The notes below the pieces were generated by a model. The model ran no database searches, was not told where the DNA came from, and worked only from the letters and a program-made list of their open reading frames with translations. 64,000 nt of DNA. Source: Budorcas taxicolor. Its lineage: Eukaryota; Chordata; Mammalia; Artiodactyla; Bovidae. The DNA is taken from assembly GCF_023091745.1 (NCBI RefSeq), contig NC_068910.1, positions 4,872,272 to 4,936,271 on the forward strand. The letters run 5' to 3'. Positions 1 to 10,205 of this stretch are shown here, piece by piece; the first letter of the stretch is position 1, and each line of letters starts with the position of its first letter. Position numbers and translations under genes: made by a program.

Positions 1-33
1 ATTTTAGGCAGCATCTATGAATTCAGCTACCCC

Positions 34-65
34 ACCACACACACACACACACAGACACACATACA
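34..65. repeat. (CA)n microsatellite
   Basis: An uninterrupted CA run followed by CAGACACACATACAC. It is a simple dinucleotide repeat at the window edge and probably length-polymorphic. Confidence 0.9.
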
Positions 66-529
66 CGTCCGTACATCAGTACGTCTGTCCATCCCTCCAT
101 CGCTCTCTCTGTGCTCAATGGTTGTGTCGTAGCTTTGACGACGTCTTCTTGTTCCCGTTGTCTGGCTGTGTTACTGTGATTCATCGCTGAGCCGCCTGAT
201 ACACTTTTCCTTCCTGGCACAACTTTCTTTTCCCATGGAGTTGTCCTCACCTGTCTCGTGGGAGAGACCCTTGTGTCTCACGTCTCTGATTCTCGTGGTG
301 CACAGCCTCACTTCGGTGAAGCACACCGTCCAGGCACTTTCTGGGAAGGGATGCCGGGGAGGCAGCTTTGGAGCCCGTGTGCGGCCAGGTCTGTCTGCAG
401 TCACCTTCCCACCTGACTGACTGAGACTTGCGGTGATTAGAAGTAATTGTCCTTTCGAATTTTGGTATCGTTGCTCCGGTTATCTTCTCACTTCTCCGAT
501 TGCTGTTGAGGTCCAAAGCCATTCTGATT
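66..529. other. Unassigned, no gene seen
   Basis: Mixed-composition sequence with several CpGs. I recognise no repeat family, and the short overlapping ORFs on both strands show no protein family, so I treat them as chance. Confidence 0.5.
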
Positions 530-990
530 CTTAATCCTTTGTGTATGCTCTTTCTGGAAGCCTTTTAGGTCTTCTTTTTCCCCCAGGGCTCTGAGGTTTC
601 TCAGTGGTATATTTTGATGTGAGTCGGTTTTTGTCAGTTATACTGGATACTCCTTGCCCAGTTTGGAAACTCAGAGTATAAGGATATAGGAAAAATGTAT
701 TGTATTCTTTCTTCCCGTCTGTTTTCTCTCTTCTCTTGCTGGAATTCCTTTTACTCAAATATTGGACCTCTGAGACAAGTCCTTTGGGTTTTTTCTTTTT
801 TTTTGATCTCTTTGTTCTTTTGCTTTGCTTTCTCAACTATAGTTTCCAGCTTTTTTATTGTTGTTTTATTTTTGCTATTTTAATTTCTAGTATCTCTACT
901 TTTTTTTAATTCTCAGAATATTCCTTTTTTTGAAATTTAAAACACCCTGTTCTTGCTTTATGGGCTTAAGCGTTTGAATGTATCTTTGGA
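530..990. repeat. Old T-rich interspersed repeat, family uncertain
   Basis: A strongly T/C-rich strand whose word order (a CTGGAATTCCTTTTACTCA block, then TTGGACCTCTGAG, later ATTCTCAGAATATTCC and CCTGTTCTTGCTTTATGG) resembles an old dispersed mammalian repeat I have seen elsewhere. I cannot name the family. The encoded F/S/L-rich ORFs are composition artefacts. Confidence 0.4.
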
Positions 991-1084
991 TATTGTCAGA
1001 TTGCCAAAGTGGGTTACCAGTTAACCTTGACATTGTGGTAGATGAAAGTTCTTTTCTTCCCCATCCTTTCTGACACTCTGTGTT
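991..1084. other. Unassigned
   Basis: Short unassigned spacer between two old repeats. Confidence 0.4.
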
Positions 1085-1275
1085 GCAGACGCCACACTTT
1101 TTTCACTCAGTCTCTCTATCAGCCATCCACCTAGCATCCCTCAGGTGCTCACCACGCAGGACAGTACAAGGTGAGCGCGACACCATCCTGCCTTCAGGGG
1201 CTTCACCCTCTAGAAGAGGAGACGGCACAGACATAGGGGCTTGTAGCGCAGGGGACAGATGCACAGAGGGAACCT
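1085..1275. repeat. L2/MIR-age repeat fragment
   Basis: The text around 1170-1260 (catcctgccttcaggggctt, caccctctagaagaggagac) follows the pattern of the old dispersed repeat whose consensus reads like 'ccctgccctcatggagctt'. It is diverged, and the family is assigned from recall only. Confidence 0.4.
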
Positions 1276-1752
1276 GCAGAAGGGCGTGATCGTCCAGCCT
1301 GATTCGCATCCCTGGGTGGAGATTGCCAGGCGACTGCATGATCACACCTCCTCACGTCTCACCCCAGCAGCCTGGGGACACAGCCAAGCTTCATCCTCCT
1401 GAATCTTCGGGAAGGTTCAGCCCATCAGCAGAGGTTTAGTATCTCAGGTGCCAGATCCACTCACGCAGTGGTGCGTGGCTTTGTGTTTCCAGTTAAAATC
1501 TTTATTTAAGCTGCTTTCTTGCTGATCTGTCCTGGCCAGGCTGGAGCTGAGGGGCTTTCTTTTGTGCGGGTGGCTCAGGCTATCACTGTGTTTGCATGAT
1601 TGCAGCTCCTCCTTGGATAAGGCTGGACGCTTTGGCGCTTTATTTTTGGCTTCCTGTGCTATAAGGAACTACTGGCTTTACTCTTTTTTTTTTTTAGTCA
1701 TGATAATGATGGTGTTGGGTTAAACAATCATTTTCCTTAGGGATACATACGA
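1276..1752. other. Unassigned, T12 tract near the end
   Basis: No gene or recognised repeat. A T-run at about 1683-1695 could be the tail of an antisense retroelement, but no element body is recognisable next to it. Confidence 0.4.
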
Positions 1753-1905
1753 AGGGACTTCCCTGGCGGTGCAGTGGCTGAGGTGCTCCCAATGCCAGAG
1801 GCCCAAGTTCACTTCTTAGGGAACTAGATCCCACATGCTGCAACTGGAGACTCTGCATATCACAACTAAGACTCCTTGCAGCCAAATAAGTAAATCTTTC
1901 TTTAG
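1753..1905 (+). repeat. CHR-type tRNA SINE
   Basis: Begins gggacttccctggcggtgc, the tRNA-derived head of cetartiodactyl CHR SINEs. It continues through the 'gggaactagatcccacatgctgcaac' core and ends in 'gcagccaaataagtaaat'. The family is non-autonomous and L1-mobilised. Moderately diverged. Confidence 0.85.
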
Positions 1906-2109
1906 AAACGCATACTAAAAGATCTGCAGATGAAATGACAATGTCTGAGATTCTCTTCAGAAGAAAAGCGTTTGGGCTGAGTCCCATTGCTGTCCACCTG
2001 AAACTCTCACAACCTTGTTAATTGGCTGTGCTCAACTATAAAATGAAAAAGTGAAAGGAGGAAAGAAAACACGTTGGAAGGAAGTGCACATGGTGGGGTG
2101 GTAACTTGA
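1906..2109. other. Unassigned
   Basis: No recognised repeat or exon. Confidence 0.4.
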
Positions 2110-2196
2110 GACTGGCCATGAGTTGTTGAAGTTGGGTGAAGATACGTGCCAGCATATTATGCTGTCTTGACTTTATCTCTAATAAAAGGTTTTTAA
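2110..2196 (+). repeat. L1M 3'-end fragment
   Basis: A 'gggtgaagatacgtgcc' phrase followed by 'ctaataaaaggttttt' matches the 3' end of old L1M elements, which end in an AATAAA plus an A-rich tail. Only about 90 bp remain. Confidence 0.45.
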
Positions 2197-2590
2197 AAAT
2201 CCATCCTGATCATCTCTTGACCCTTCAGCCTGAAATGACTCTTGGGTCCTGTTTCCGCCTGTTCTTCCTGGTCGCCAGCAGAGGGCAGTAGGTAACCCCT
2301 CACGGGTCCCGGAGCCCAGATTGCTGCTGGCTTAGTGCTCAGTGCTGCTCCCCGACAGCTCCCCGACAACTCCCCGGGCTCGCTGCTTGCCTGCCTCTCC
2401 CTCTGAAGGCGCCTGCTTGGGTTGTGGAAGCAGAGTGACAGGATGTCTGCAGCCTGCGCTGGGGCTGCAGGTACTGTGAGACGTGGTGTGCATTCCTTCA
2501 CACTCTCCAGGTTTGCGCCCCCTGGGCCCTGCTCCTCTGGTTTATGGTGGTGGAGGGCTGTGCTGAAGGCGGCCCAGGCTAGGGACAGGG
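2197..2590. other. Unassigned GC-rich stretch with CTCF-like motif
   Basis: A GC-rich segment with no recognised repeat. It contains the CTCF-like motif listed separately and a weak exon-like segment at 2409-2470, which is discussed under rejected items. Confidence 0.4.
2275..2288 (+). promoter_or_regulatory. CTCF-core-like motif
   Basis: CCAGCAGAGGGCAG fits the CTCF core pattern CCASYAGRKGGC(R) at every core position. CTCF sites set insulators and loop anchors. The match is visible in sequence; occupancy is inference. Confidence 0.45.
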
Positions 2591-2790
2591 GTTTGTGAGC
2601 CCCAGAGACTCGGGTTCAAATCCCAGCTTAACTGCTATGACTTGGGTAAGTTGCCTAATTTTTCTGAGTTTTCATTTCATAGGGACAATTATTCTTGTCT
2701 CACTGGGTTGTGAAAACTCAATCTTAGGACATATAAAAGCATCTAGCACGGCTCCTGGTCTTTCCCCTTTGGTCTCATTACCAAGAAGTT
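2591..2790 (+). repeat. MIR SINE
   Basis: Ordered MIR landmarks on the plus strand: 'ctcgggttcaaatcccagctt', 'tatgacttgggtaagttgcc', 'ctgagttttcattt' and 'ataaaagcatctagcacggc'. A core-SINE tRNA-derived repeat, heavily diverged. Confidence 0.75.
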
Positions 2791-3385
2791 CCCTGACCTC
2801 TCTTTAGATCATGCCCCCTTGCACTGTCACGTTCAGCTAGCATTCGCCCGTTCCCAGGTCCCCAGTTGGACCAAACTAGCAGCCTTAGGCCCCGAGTGGC
2901 TGATTTGCTCTTCCCCTGTCCTCTGACTTCACGGCAAGCTGCAGGACCCCAGCTCCTGCACGCCGCTCTTAGAAGTCCTCTTGCTGTCATAGTCACGGCT
3001 GTCATTCCCCCTGGCCTTTCTGGGTCCCTCTTCTGGAACCTTCCGGAGTCCTGCCTCTGTGCAGTCTTCAGCCACCGAATGTGTCACCTGCAGGGCCAGG
3101 AGACCCCAGTGTATTTGGCTGCGCTTTTCCTCCTTTGTAGCCATTACCACTCCTCCCCTCTACAAGTAAGAAGGAAGGGTCTCCCTAGCTCGTGAAGAAC
3201 TTCTGTATTCGCGTACTGTTAAGGTCAAGGAGAGCTGAGCTAAGGCTGCAGTCAGAAGACTGGCGTGAAGCTGTGCTTCATGCCTTTGCTCCTAACCTGG
3301 GATGGAAACAGCCTTTCTTCTTTGAAATGGAGAGGATGCTGATAACGCAGCTCGCGGTGTGTTTTGGGATCGCCCAGTATGTCCT
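2791..3385. other. Unassigned unique-looking sequence
   Basis: No recognised repeat. A micro-exon-like segment at 3141-3165 has a good pyrimidine tract and a GTAAG donor but no support (see rejected items). Confidence 0.4.
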
Positions 3386-3394
3386 TTATAAAGC

Positions 3395-3670
3395 ACTGCT
3401 GCTGCTGCTAAGTCGCTTCAGTCATGTTCAACTCTGTGCGACCCCATAGACGGCAGCCCACCAGGCTCCCCCGTCCCTGGGATTCTCCAGGCAAGAACAC
3501 TGGAGTGGGTTGCCATTTCCTTCTCCAATGCATGAAAGTGAAGAGTGAAAGTGAAGTCGCTCAGTCGTGTCCAACTCTTAGCGACCCCATGGACTGCAGC
3601 CTACCAGGCTCCTCCGTCCATGGGATTTTCCAGGCAAGAGTACTGGAATGGGGTGCCATTGCCTTCTCCG
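3395..3670 (-). repeat. BOV-A2 SINE with TSD
   Basis: Antisense BOV-A2: a (CTG)n tail followed by two Bov-A units ('gtcgctcagtcgtgtccaac', 'gaccccatggactgcagcc') joined by 'gcatgaaagtgaagagtgaaag'. TTATAAAGC flanks it at 3386-3394 and 3671-3679 as the target-site duplication. BovB-mobilised, ruminant-specific, low divergence. Confidence 0.95.
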
Positions 3671-3679
3671 TTATAAAGC

Positions 3680-4149
3680 GCTAGTAGGTGCTATATAGAC
3701 TCAAGTGAGTCTGAATCCTAGTGTCACTCTCTTCCTGGACAAGGATGGAAGCCAGGTGTCCATGGCAGCGGGGAGGACTCCCTTTCCAGTGGGCTGTGAT
3801 GGGTGGCGTGGCAGGTGTCCTGTGTGGTCTGGCCCTCTGTCTGTGTTAGTTCTCTGAGATTCCCCTACTGTCAGATGCCTCCATGCTCCAGGGTGAGCAC
3901 CGAACTCCTTACAAAACCAAGCAATTTCTTCCCTTTTAGCCTGGGAGTTGGTTACTGGGGAAGTAACGCTGACTTCATAGACTGCTGTTAGTGGAGTGGC
4001 CCAATTCTCGTCAGGGTCTCAGGGCAGCAGCTCAGGGGAGTGGACAATGTTGAGTTCCCCGCTCCTGGCCTGTGCCTCCCTTCACCACAGCAACAGATTG
4101 TATTGCAACTCAACCTGCTAACAGGAGCCGCAGCCGCTCTTGTTTCTAA
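3680..4149. other. Unassigned
   Basis: No recognised repeat, exon or RNA. Confidence 0.4.
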
Positions 4150-4310
4150 TCTGAGTGGAGGGAGGTGGAATCTGTTTGGGCTGGAGTTGGGGGCTTGGAG
4201 AGAAATGGATCTGGGGTTAGTAGTTTTGACTGAGAAGCAAGCAGGGGCCAGACAGGGGAAAGCCCTTAAAAGTCTAAAAGGGAATCCAGAGTTTCAGTGA
4301 GGATGGAGGG
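4150..4310. repeat. Possible L2 fragment
   Basis: A G/A-rich text with 'agcaggggccagacagggg' resembles the internal 3' part of L2 elements. The match is weak. Confidence 0.3.
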
Positions 4311-5504
4311 AAGCCCCTGGAGGATCATCGGAAGACTGCTGCAGCTGGAGACTGGCGAGCAGCTCGAGGGATGTGCTGCCTTTCCTTGGGAAAGCAGTCA
4401 GCCCGCCGCAGCCAGCCCGGCGAGGAGGCAGGCCTGGACCGGGGCCACGGGGAGAGGCAAGGGGCAGGCAGGGCTTAGATGGCGCCGAGGGGGCCCGGCT
4501 CCCAGGCTCATGGCTCGGGAAGTGGGAGATGGTGGTCCCCTTCCTGGAGGTGAGGGAACACGGAGAGCATGGCAAGTTTAACTTTCAAAATCTCTTGCTT
4601 TATTTTTTCCCCGTCTGATTTTCTGGTCTATCAGAACTAATTTGCGGGTCAATACCTACTTAACCTCTGTAGCTTCAGAAGATTCAGCTTTCACAAAAAC
4701 AGGTTTAGTCTTGTTCCTAAGAAGACTCCACATGCCTCGCGTCTGTCCTCACCAGCCCTTTCCTGAAGTGATGGAAGGATCACTGACTCTGCTCTCCTTC
4801 TCATGTCTTATGACTAAGCATTTTATCCCTGTTTTGGGGTACCTCCATATTTCAATAATAAGAACTTATTATTTCAATAAAAAGAATAAGAATGAAGGTT
4901 CTTCTGGTAATGTATTTATCATTTAAACCTGAACGTTTTAAAAATAAAACCACCTCAGAAGAGATTTTTTTTTCTTTTAATTGCAAGACTGTTGAGGGCT
5001 TATTGATTTCCTCTCCTGTGGATCTGAAGTACAGAGTCATAGGGAGGTGGACCCCTCTCAGCCTGGTCTCATCTCTGCCTCACGTGGTTTCCCAGAGAAT
5101 TTTGTCTGTCGCTGAACTTGTCCGTTTAAGATCGCGTAGGGGATTCAGAGTCTTACACGTGTAGTGTTTTTGCTGTAGGTCACATGAAACAGGCTGGATG
5201 TGAACAGAAGGAAGGCCTGAGGAGCCATATGTTGGGGTAGATTTCCGGTGGCTTTCAAAACTGAATCCTGACTTCGGATTCTAATCCGAGTTTGTTACGG
5301 CCAGCTTCAGGTGAATAAGGAGCTGCCTGATTTAGAGGAGGTGATTGAGGAGACCTGCATCTCTACCCGCTGGGGAGGGAGCAGAGTCAGGGTGTTTGCA
5401 GTTTGGGGCCATTTCAAGGAGTCCTGCTCGGCATGTCTTGGTGCCTATCTTTGGGTGAGCAAAGTTATGCCTTTCTGTTAGCTCTCTTCTTAGGGGCAGA
5501 ATTG
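4311..5504. other. Unassigned, no gene seen
   Basis: About 1.2 kb without a recognised element. The 4300-4600 part is GC-rich and open in several frames on both strands, which is expected from composition. A small perfect inverted repeat (TCGGATT, 2-nt loop, AATCCGA) lies near 5275-5290. Confidence 0.4.
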
Positions 5505-5717
5505 AAAAAATGAAAGTGTTAGTCGCTCAGTCATGTCTGACTCTTGGCGGCCCCATAGACTGTAGCTTGACAGGCTCCTCTGTCGACGGGATTCTCCAGG
5601 CAAGAATACTGGAGTGGGTTGCTGTTTCTTCTCCAGGGGATCTTCCTGACCTAGGGATCGAACCCAGATGTCCTGCATGGCAGGCAGATTCTTCACCATG
5701 TGAGCTGCCAGAGGTGG
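5505..5717 (-). repeat. Bov-tA SINE
   Basis: Antisense Bov-tA: a Bov-A part ('gtcgctcagtcatgtctgac', 'ccaggcaagaatactggagt') followed by the tRNA-Glu-derived head ('gatcgaacccagatgtcctgc', 'accatgtgagctgccag'). About one full monomer, diverged. Confidence 0.92.
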
Positions 5718-5885
5718 CGTTACTGGGTCATAAAGCGTGAGGCTGTCCAGCAGTGGTGGATACTGGCTGACCAGTGTCCCGGTGGCCCTCCCGGCCGCAG
5801 AGCCCTGCTGCAGAGCCCCTGGGACCAGGCCTGGTAGTGTGGCCTGTTCGTGCTCGGCCGTCTGGGAGGGGAGTGGATGGGTGGT
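5718..5885. other. Unassigned
   Basis: GC-rich spacer with no recognised feature. Confidence 0.4.
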
Positions 5886-6260
5886 ATTGGAGTTTTCACT
5901 TACACTTTCCTGATGAGCAGTAAGTCTGGGTGTTTGTTCACACGCGTACATGGATGTCCTCTTCTGTGAAGTGTCTGTTCTGCTTTTGTGCATTTTTCTG
6001 TTGAGTTGTCTGCCTTTCCTTCTCTGCACTGAGTTCCGTGCATAGTCTGGGTACAGGTCCTTCCCTGGACACGTGGAATGCTAAACTGGCCCACTCAGGC
6101 CTATCGTCTCACTGTCTCACTGGTGTCCTTGGATGAGCAGTTCTTAATCTTCTCAGTCCAGTTTTAAGGCTTTGTCCTTTAAGGTTGGCAGCCTTTCTTG
6201 TCTTGTTTAGGAAATGTTGCCCCTCCAGGTTCATGGAGTTTAGTCCCTCGCCTTGGTTGC
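5886..6260 (-). repeat. Old L1/HAL1 fragment, antisense
   Basis: A degraded antisense L1 text: 'tttcctgatgagcagtaag', 'tgtcctcttctgtgaagtgtc' and 'ttttctgttgagttgtctgcc', corresponding to the end of ORF2. Highly diverged, and subfamily not resolved. Confidence 0.5.
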
Positions 6261-6479
6261 AACTGGAATATTAAGGTGGAAAAGATCCCTCACTCTGATC
6301 TCTTGGATCTTAACCATCTGTACAGCCTGGCTCCCTGGGAGAATCTGACTAAAACTCCAGGCCTAAAAAAACACTAAAACTCGTGTCTGCAGAGACACGC
6401 ATACAGAGACACCTCCCTGTGACTTGAGAGAGTTCTCAGACTGGCCTCGAAGCCTGTCAGTGGGCGCCTCGCTGGAGAA
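6261..6479. other. Unassigned
   Basis: No recognised feature. Confidence 0.4.
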
Positions 6480-6570
6480 CCGCCCCCGTAGTCCAGCCCT
6501 GTCACTTGGCAGACCAGGAAGTCAAGCCCCAGAGAGGGGAAGTCGCCATGCCCAGCTGGGACCAGCACCC
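6480..6570 (-). repeat. MIR fragment
   Basis: Contains 'aagccccagagaggggaagtc', the antisense MIR core phrase. Flanks are too diverged to extend. Confidence 0.5.
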
Positions 6571-7117
6571 CGTTCTCCTCACTCCCATTGCAGGGCTTTT
6601 TCCCTCCATTCCCTGAAAACACCTCTGGCAGAACCGTGGAAGAGAGAGACTGTAATTAAGGGGGGTTTCTCTCCACTAGCAGCAGACAGTGGCTTCCTGG
6701 TGGCACTTGTGGGCGGTGGTGTGTCCACCTTAGTTAGGTCTTAGGCTCCCGGGAGTCTGCGTGCAAGGCTGGCGAAGCTGAGCTGGGACCCTCGTGTTGA
6801 CGTCTCCTTGTCCAGCTGTGTCTCGGGTGCTGCCTTGAGCCTCTGTGCAGCTGCAAGACTGTCTTGATCTGCTCTGGCTGGAATTCTAAAATCACCTTAC
6901 ATAATGTGTTTCCCGTCCTGGCGCTCTAGTGGGTGAGGTTTACCAGAGCGTTTGCTCCAGGGAGAAAGGGGTGGAGGCGGGGGAAGGGGCTGCGAGTTTC
7001 TTGACAAGACTGGTGTTCTGCAGTCCTCGTTCAGTGCACAAGCGAGGCCAGGGTTTCTAGAAGCGTTTGCTAATGATTTTACTGGTACCCTGCCTTTTTA
7101 CCTGCCCCTGCCTGCAG
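6571..7117. other. Probable intron upstream of the 7118 exon
   Basis: No recognised repeat. It ends in a pyrimidine-rich tract (about 7091-7115) leading into CAG at 7115-7117, the acceptor of the exon below. I could not find the preceding exon. Confidence 0.35.
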
Positions 7118-7158
7118 TCGCCTCGTAAAAGATCCTGAGTGCACTCGACCGCCTCCAG
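7118..7158 (+). CDS. Predicted penultimate coding exon, gene not identified
   Basis: A 41-bp segment with a strong acceptor (CT-rich tract ending cctgcctgcag) and a GTAACG donor at 7159. One frame is open and reads RLVKDPECTRPPP, leaving a single G that combines with the GT opening the exon at 8026 to give glycine. The frame then continues to a stop codon, so the two predicted exons agree in phase. I do not recognise the protein and cannot locate upstream exons, which may lie before this window. The call rests on splice signals and phase only. A 41-bp open segment alone could be chance; the phase agreement with a good terminal exon raises the odds. Confidence 0.42.
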
Positions 7159-8025
7159 GTAACGTGGCCGGGTGTTTTCTAGAGCACTCACACCCCAGGG
7201 CGCGGAGTCTGGGGAACCGGTCCTGTGACCTCGTCAGCAGTGCCCACGCGGCATGTCACACCTGCCGCACACACCCCAGTCTGGATCTCAGGGTGAGAAA
7301 GACCGTTGGGATCTCCGAGCCATGCCCTGAAACAGACTGCATGATCTCACTGTCTGCAGATAGACTCCTGTGAGGGCTGACGGGCAGGAGTGCCCGCGTG
7401 GTCGGGCGCAAACCCAAGTGCCTTCCTCCCATTTCCTCGGGCACTTGTGACTCCGTAGCTGGGGGCAGACGGCCGATCGCGGTGCGTCTGCACCATCACA
7501 GCAAGTGTTTGCTGAGCACCTGCCCTGTGCTGGGGCCGCACTAGGCAGTGGGGACACAGGGGTGAATAGGACAGGCCCCTGTCCTCCGGGAGCTCCAGGG
7601 CTGGGCAGAAGGATAGGTGAGCGCCGCGCAGTGTGACGAGTGCCGCTCTGGGCATCAGCACAGGCGCCGTGAGACCAGGAGGAGCAGCGTCTTAGTCGCT
7701 GGGGAGTCAGGCCTGTGGACCCAGCACCTCCAGGCAGAGGGTGATGGGAACGTGGTGCTGAAGTCAGAGGCTGCAACACGCGCTTCACTGAAAGGACTCC
7801 CTCAGCCCTGAGCTCGGGCACCTTTGCATCTCTGCTTTGGCAGATGTCGAATCAGTCTTTTCTCTCCGGTCGATCAGGGCAGTCCCTGGGGTCTCCTAGA
7901 CCCCTCAGTCAGTGCCACTGGGCTCCACTCCAAAGACACACCTCCAGTCCCGGCGTCGTGGCGCCTCCAGTGAGCATCCGCCCAGGGAGCCTCAGTGTCT
8001 CACTCTCTCCTCTTTTCTCTTTTAG
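7159..8025 (+). other. Predicted last intron
   Basis: An 867-bp interval between the predicted donor (GTAACG) and the acceptor (pyrimidine tract ctctctcctcttttctctttt then AG). It contains an L2/MIR-like block at about 7500-7620. The long ORFs here on both strands look like GC-rich chance frames. Confidence 0.35.
7500..7620. repeat. L2/MIR-age repeat fragment
   Basis: 'tgctgagcacctgccctgtg', 'actaggcagtggggacacag' and 'ctgtcctccgggagctccag' follow the old repeat pattern of 'gagcacctactatgtgccaggcac' then 'ggggatacag' and 'ctgccctcatggagctt'. Confidence 0.6.
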
Positions 8026-8160
8026 GTCTGAAGAAATCAGTGGTTTATAGTTCACTCAAACTGCACAAAATGTGGAAAGGATGGCTGAGAAAAACATCCT
8101 GACTTTGGCTTGCTTTTGTCTATTTTACGTTTAGTTGAATAAAATGGTCCATTTTGATAG
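8026..8160 (+). CDS. Predicted terminal exon: C-terminal codons, stop and 3' UTR
   Basis: A textbook acceptor (about 20 pyrimidines then TTTTAG at 8020-8025) opens a frame continuing from the 7118-7158 exon. It codes for 25 residues, basic and tryptophan-bearing, ending LHKMWKGWLRKTS, with TGA at 8100-8102. A short 3' UTR carries AATAAA at 8138-8143, a likely cleavage zone near 8155-8165 and a T/G-rich stretch after it. The Lys/Trp-rich tail has the look of a conserved C-terminus, but I do not recognise the family and assign no function. If real, the gene runs left to right with most exons upstream, probably outside the window. The alternative is a chance combination of signals. Confidence 0.45.
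8138..8143 (+). terminator. Canonical poly(A) signal AATAAA
   Basis: AATAAA lies 36 nt after the predicted stop, followed by T/G-rich downstream sequence (tgtctgttactttgacccgttg) typical of a cleavage and polyadenylation site. Confidence 0.5.
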
Positions 8161-9254
8161 AACAGTGTCTGTTACTTTGACCCGTTGCTTGAATTTGAAG
8201 ATATCTCGGTTTGTAGGATGCGATTTCTAGATTTTGGAAATGCCTGTGCTGCGTGTTTATCCAGTGGGACCCAGTACGTTTGAGGACTCAGCATGAGAAG
8301 CCTCTGGGCCCTGCTGTCCTGAGAGCTTCAGCCGTGGTCTGTTGGGTCCACGAGGCTCGGAGGCCTGAGAGGTGGTGCGTGCACTGCGGACCAGCAGCCC
8401 CTCATCAGGGCAGGAGGTTTGGCTCTGTCTGCCTCGGCTCCATCTCACCCACTCGGTTTTCTCTGGTGAGAGTCCCCATCAGCATCTTCCTGGATCTGGG
8501 TGTCTTCCATTCCTCCTGATTCTCCATGCGGGTGCGTGGAGGTGACTCAAGTGAGGAGCCTGCAACAGACCGGTACAGAGCTTTCCCCGTGTAACGGGAG
8601 TGTTTGGGGAGGAGGAAACAACACAGGACTCGTTAGGTCAGAGAACTGGGAAGTCAGAGGCTGGTGGGCGTCAGTGTCGGTTTGAATCAGCACATTAACA
8701 GACCAGTTTCCAGCCTCTCCCTGCCCTTTGCCGTGTTGACATCACACAAAGGCCGACTCCCGAGCCTCTTAACTCAGACCGCTGACCACAGCCTCAAAGA
8801 CTGTGTGTGCCCCCATCCAGGTTTGGGGAGATGGTGTAGGGGATTCCCTTCAGAAGCCCTCTTACAAAAGCAGGGAAACTCCAGCAAGCCTCTGTCTGGG
8901 CTCCTGGGCCCTAATGATAACCTTCTGGTCCCTGCGCCTGTAATGAGGGGGAGCCAGGCCGAAGTGGGAGCCTGAGCTTGTGCCGCACTGGAGTCCACCT
9001 CCCTTCCCGCTCACGAGGGAGGAGCGCGCGGCCTGGTGGAAGCTGGGAAAGGAGAAGGTGCTGGGAGGCAGGGTCTGTCTCCTCACCATCTCTTCAGTCC
9101 AGACTCTGGTTTCGTCTTTCTCTTCTCAGACTGTCCCCACCTCACGCTGTTTCGATCATCCAGTGCCCTATCGCAGACACTTAGGTTCTTTTGAGAATCG
9201 GAACAATAGCTTTCTGCTTATTTATTATAATTTTTTTTACCTTTGGGTTCTTCT
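8161..9254. other. Unassigned, downstream of predicted gene end
   Basis: About 1.1 kb of moderately GC-rich sequence without a recognised repeat. ORFs here overlap on opposite strands and show no domain. Confidence 0.4.
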
Positions 9255-9450
9255 CCTTCCAACCCCAAAGGCTTGGGATACGAGCAAGCTGGGTTTGAAT
9301 CGCCATACCATTGCTACTAGCTGTGTGACTTTGGGCAAGTTGTTTAGCGTCTCTGAACAGTTTGGCCGTGTCTGAGAAGGGAATAAGGTCACCGTAGTGA
9401 AGGTCCGGCAGGCTGCCTGTCCTGTGTACGAGGACACTGCCTGGGCATTC
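9255..9450 (+). repeat. MIR SINE
   Basis: 'gctgggtttgaatcgccatac', 'agctgtgtgactttgggcaag' and 'tagcgtctctgaacagtttg' are MIR landmarks in the right order. Confidence 0.8.
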
Positions 9451-9574
9451 AGTCAGTGTCACTCTGTTGTTTTGTATTGCTGTTTTTGTTATGATTTTCT
9501 TCTGCACACCTTTGTTTCTTTGGGTCAGGTTCTTCAAGAAGCTAACATGATTTCCAGTTGTTTATCAGATAAAA
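9451..9574. other. Unassigned
   Basis: No recognised feature. Confidence 0.4.
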
Positions 9575-9915
9575 TATTTCTCATCGGCCTTGGTCAGATA
9601 CCACAGTTGGCTCATAAACAGCAGAAGTTGATTGTTCACAGTTCTGGAGCCGGGAAGTCTGAGACCAGGGTGCTGGTATGGGTGGTTTCTAGCGCGAGCT
9701 TCCTGGTGACAGAGGGCTGTTTGCCCAGCGTCTCCTCTCACGCTGGAGCTGGCAGCAGAGCTCTCTAAGCCTCTTCTTATAAAGATGCTAATCCCATTCA
9801 TGAGAGCTCCACCCTTGTGATCATATTACCTCCCAAAGGCCCCACCTCGGAAACATCATCACATGGAGGACCGAGAGAATGTTACGGGGACACAAGCATT
9901 CCATCCATAACAAGC
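9575..9915 (-). repeat. MaLR-type LTR, antisense
   Basis: A solitary LTR in antisense: 'cacagttctggagccgggaag', 'gcttcctggtgacagaggg', 'ctaatcccattcatgagagc' and 'ctcccaaaggccccacctc', ending 'aagcattccatccataac'. These are the signature of an old mammalian ERVL-MaLR LTR. No internal retroviral region is present and it codes for nothing. The subfamily (MST/MLT group) is from recall. Confidence 0.75.
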
Positions 9916-9994
9916 TTGTTAAGGACCTGTAAGCTGGCTTTATTTTGACTGTAACTTGTGCCCCCTGTATCTAATAGAGCTTTTTATTAGACTG

Positions 9995-10205
9995 CGCTTC
10001 CCTGGTGGCTCAGCGTTAAAAGAATGCTTCAGCCAGTGCCGAGAAACAGGTTCAACCCCTGGGTTGGGGAGGCCCCCGAATACTAGGCTACCCAGCCCAG
10101 TAGTCTTGCCTGGGAAGTCCCATGGACGGAGGAGCCTGGTGGGCCACCGTCCATGGCATCGCAAAAGAGTTGGATATGACTTAGCGACTAAACAGCAGCA
10201 ACAAA
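9995..10205 (+). repeat. Bov-tA SINE
   Basis: Plus-strand Bov-tA: head 'gcttccctggtggctcagcg', body 'catggacggaggagcctggt', end 'gacttagcgactaaacagcagcaac'. Diverged in the middle. Confidence 0.92.

Noticed and set aside
2409..2470. 62-bp exon-like segment
   Set aside because: Open in two frames by GC composition, and neither end phase fits the exon at 7118.
3141..3165. 25-bp micro-exon-like segment
   Set aside because: Strong-looking signals but too short to have coding evidence; no phase-compatible partner can be shown.
5490..6029. 179-codon minus-strand ORF
   Set aside because: It runs through a Bov-tA SINE and an old L1 fragment, a chance frame through repeats.
7288..7821. 177-codon minus-strand ORF in the predicted intron
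   Set aside because: GC-rich composition with overlapping frames on both strands and an old repeat inside; Ser/Pro/Arg-rich without a motif.
9575..9915. A retroviral provirus around the MaLR LTRs
   Set aside because: All LTRs here are solitary; no gag, pol or env sequence lies beside them.
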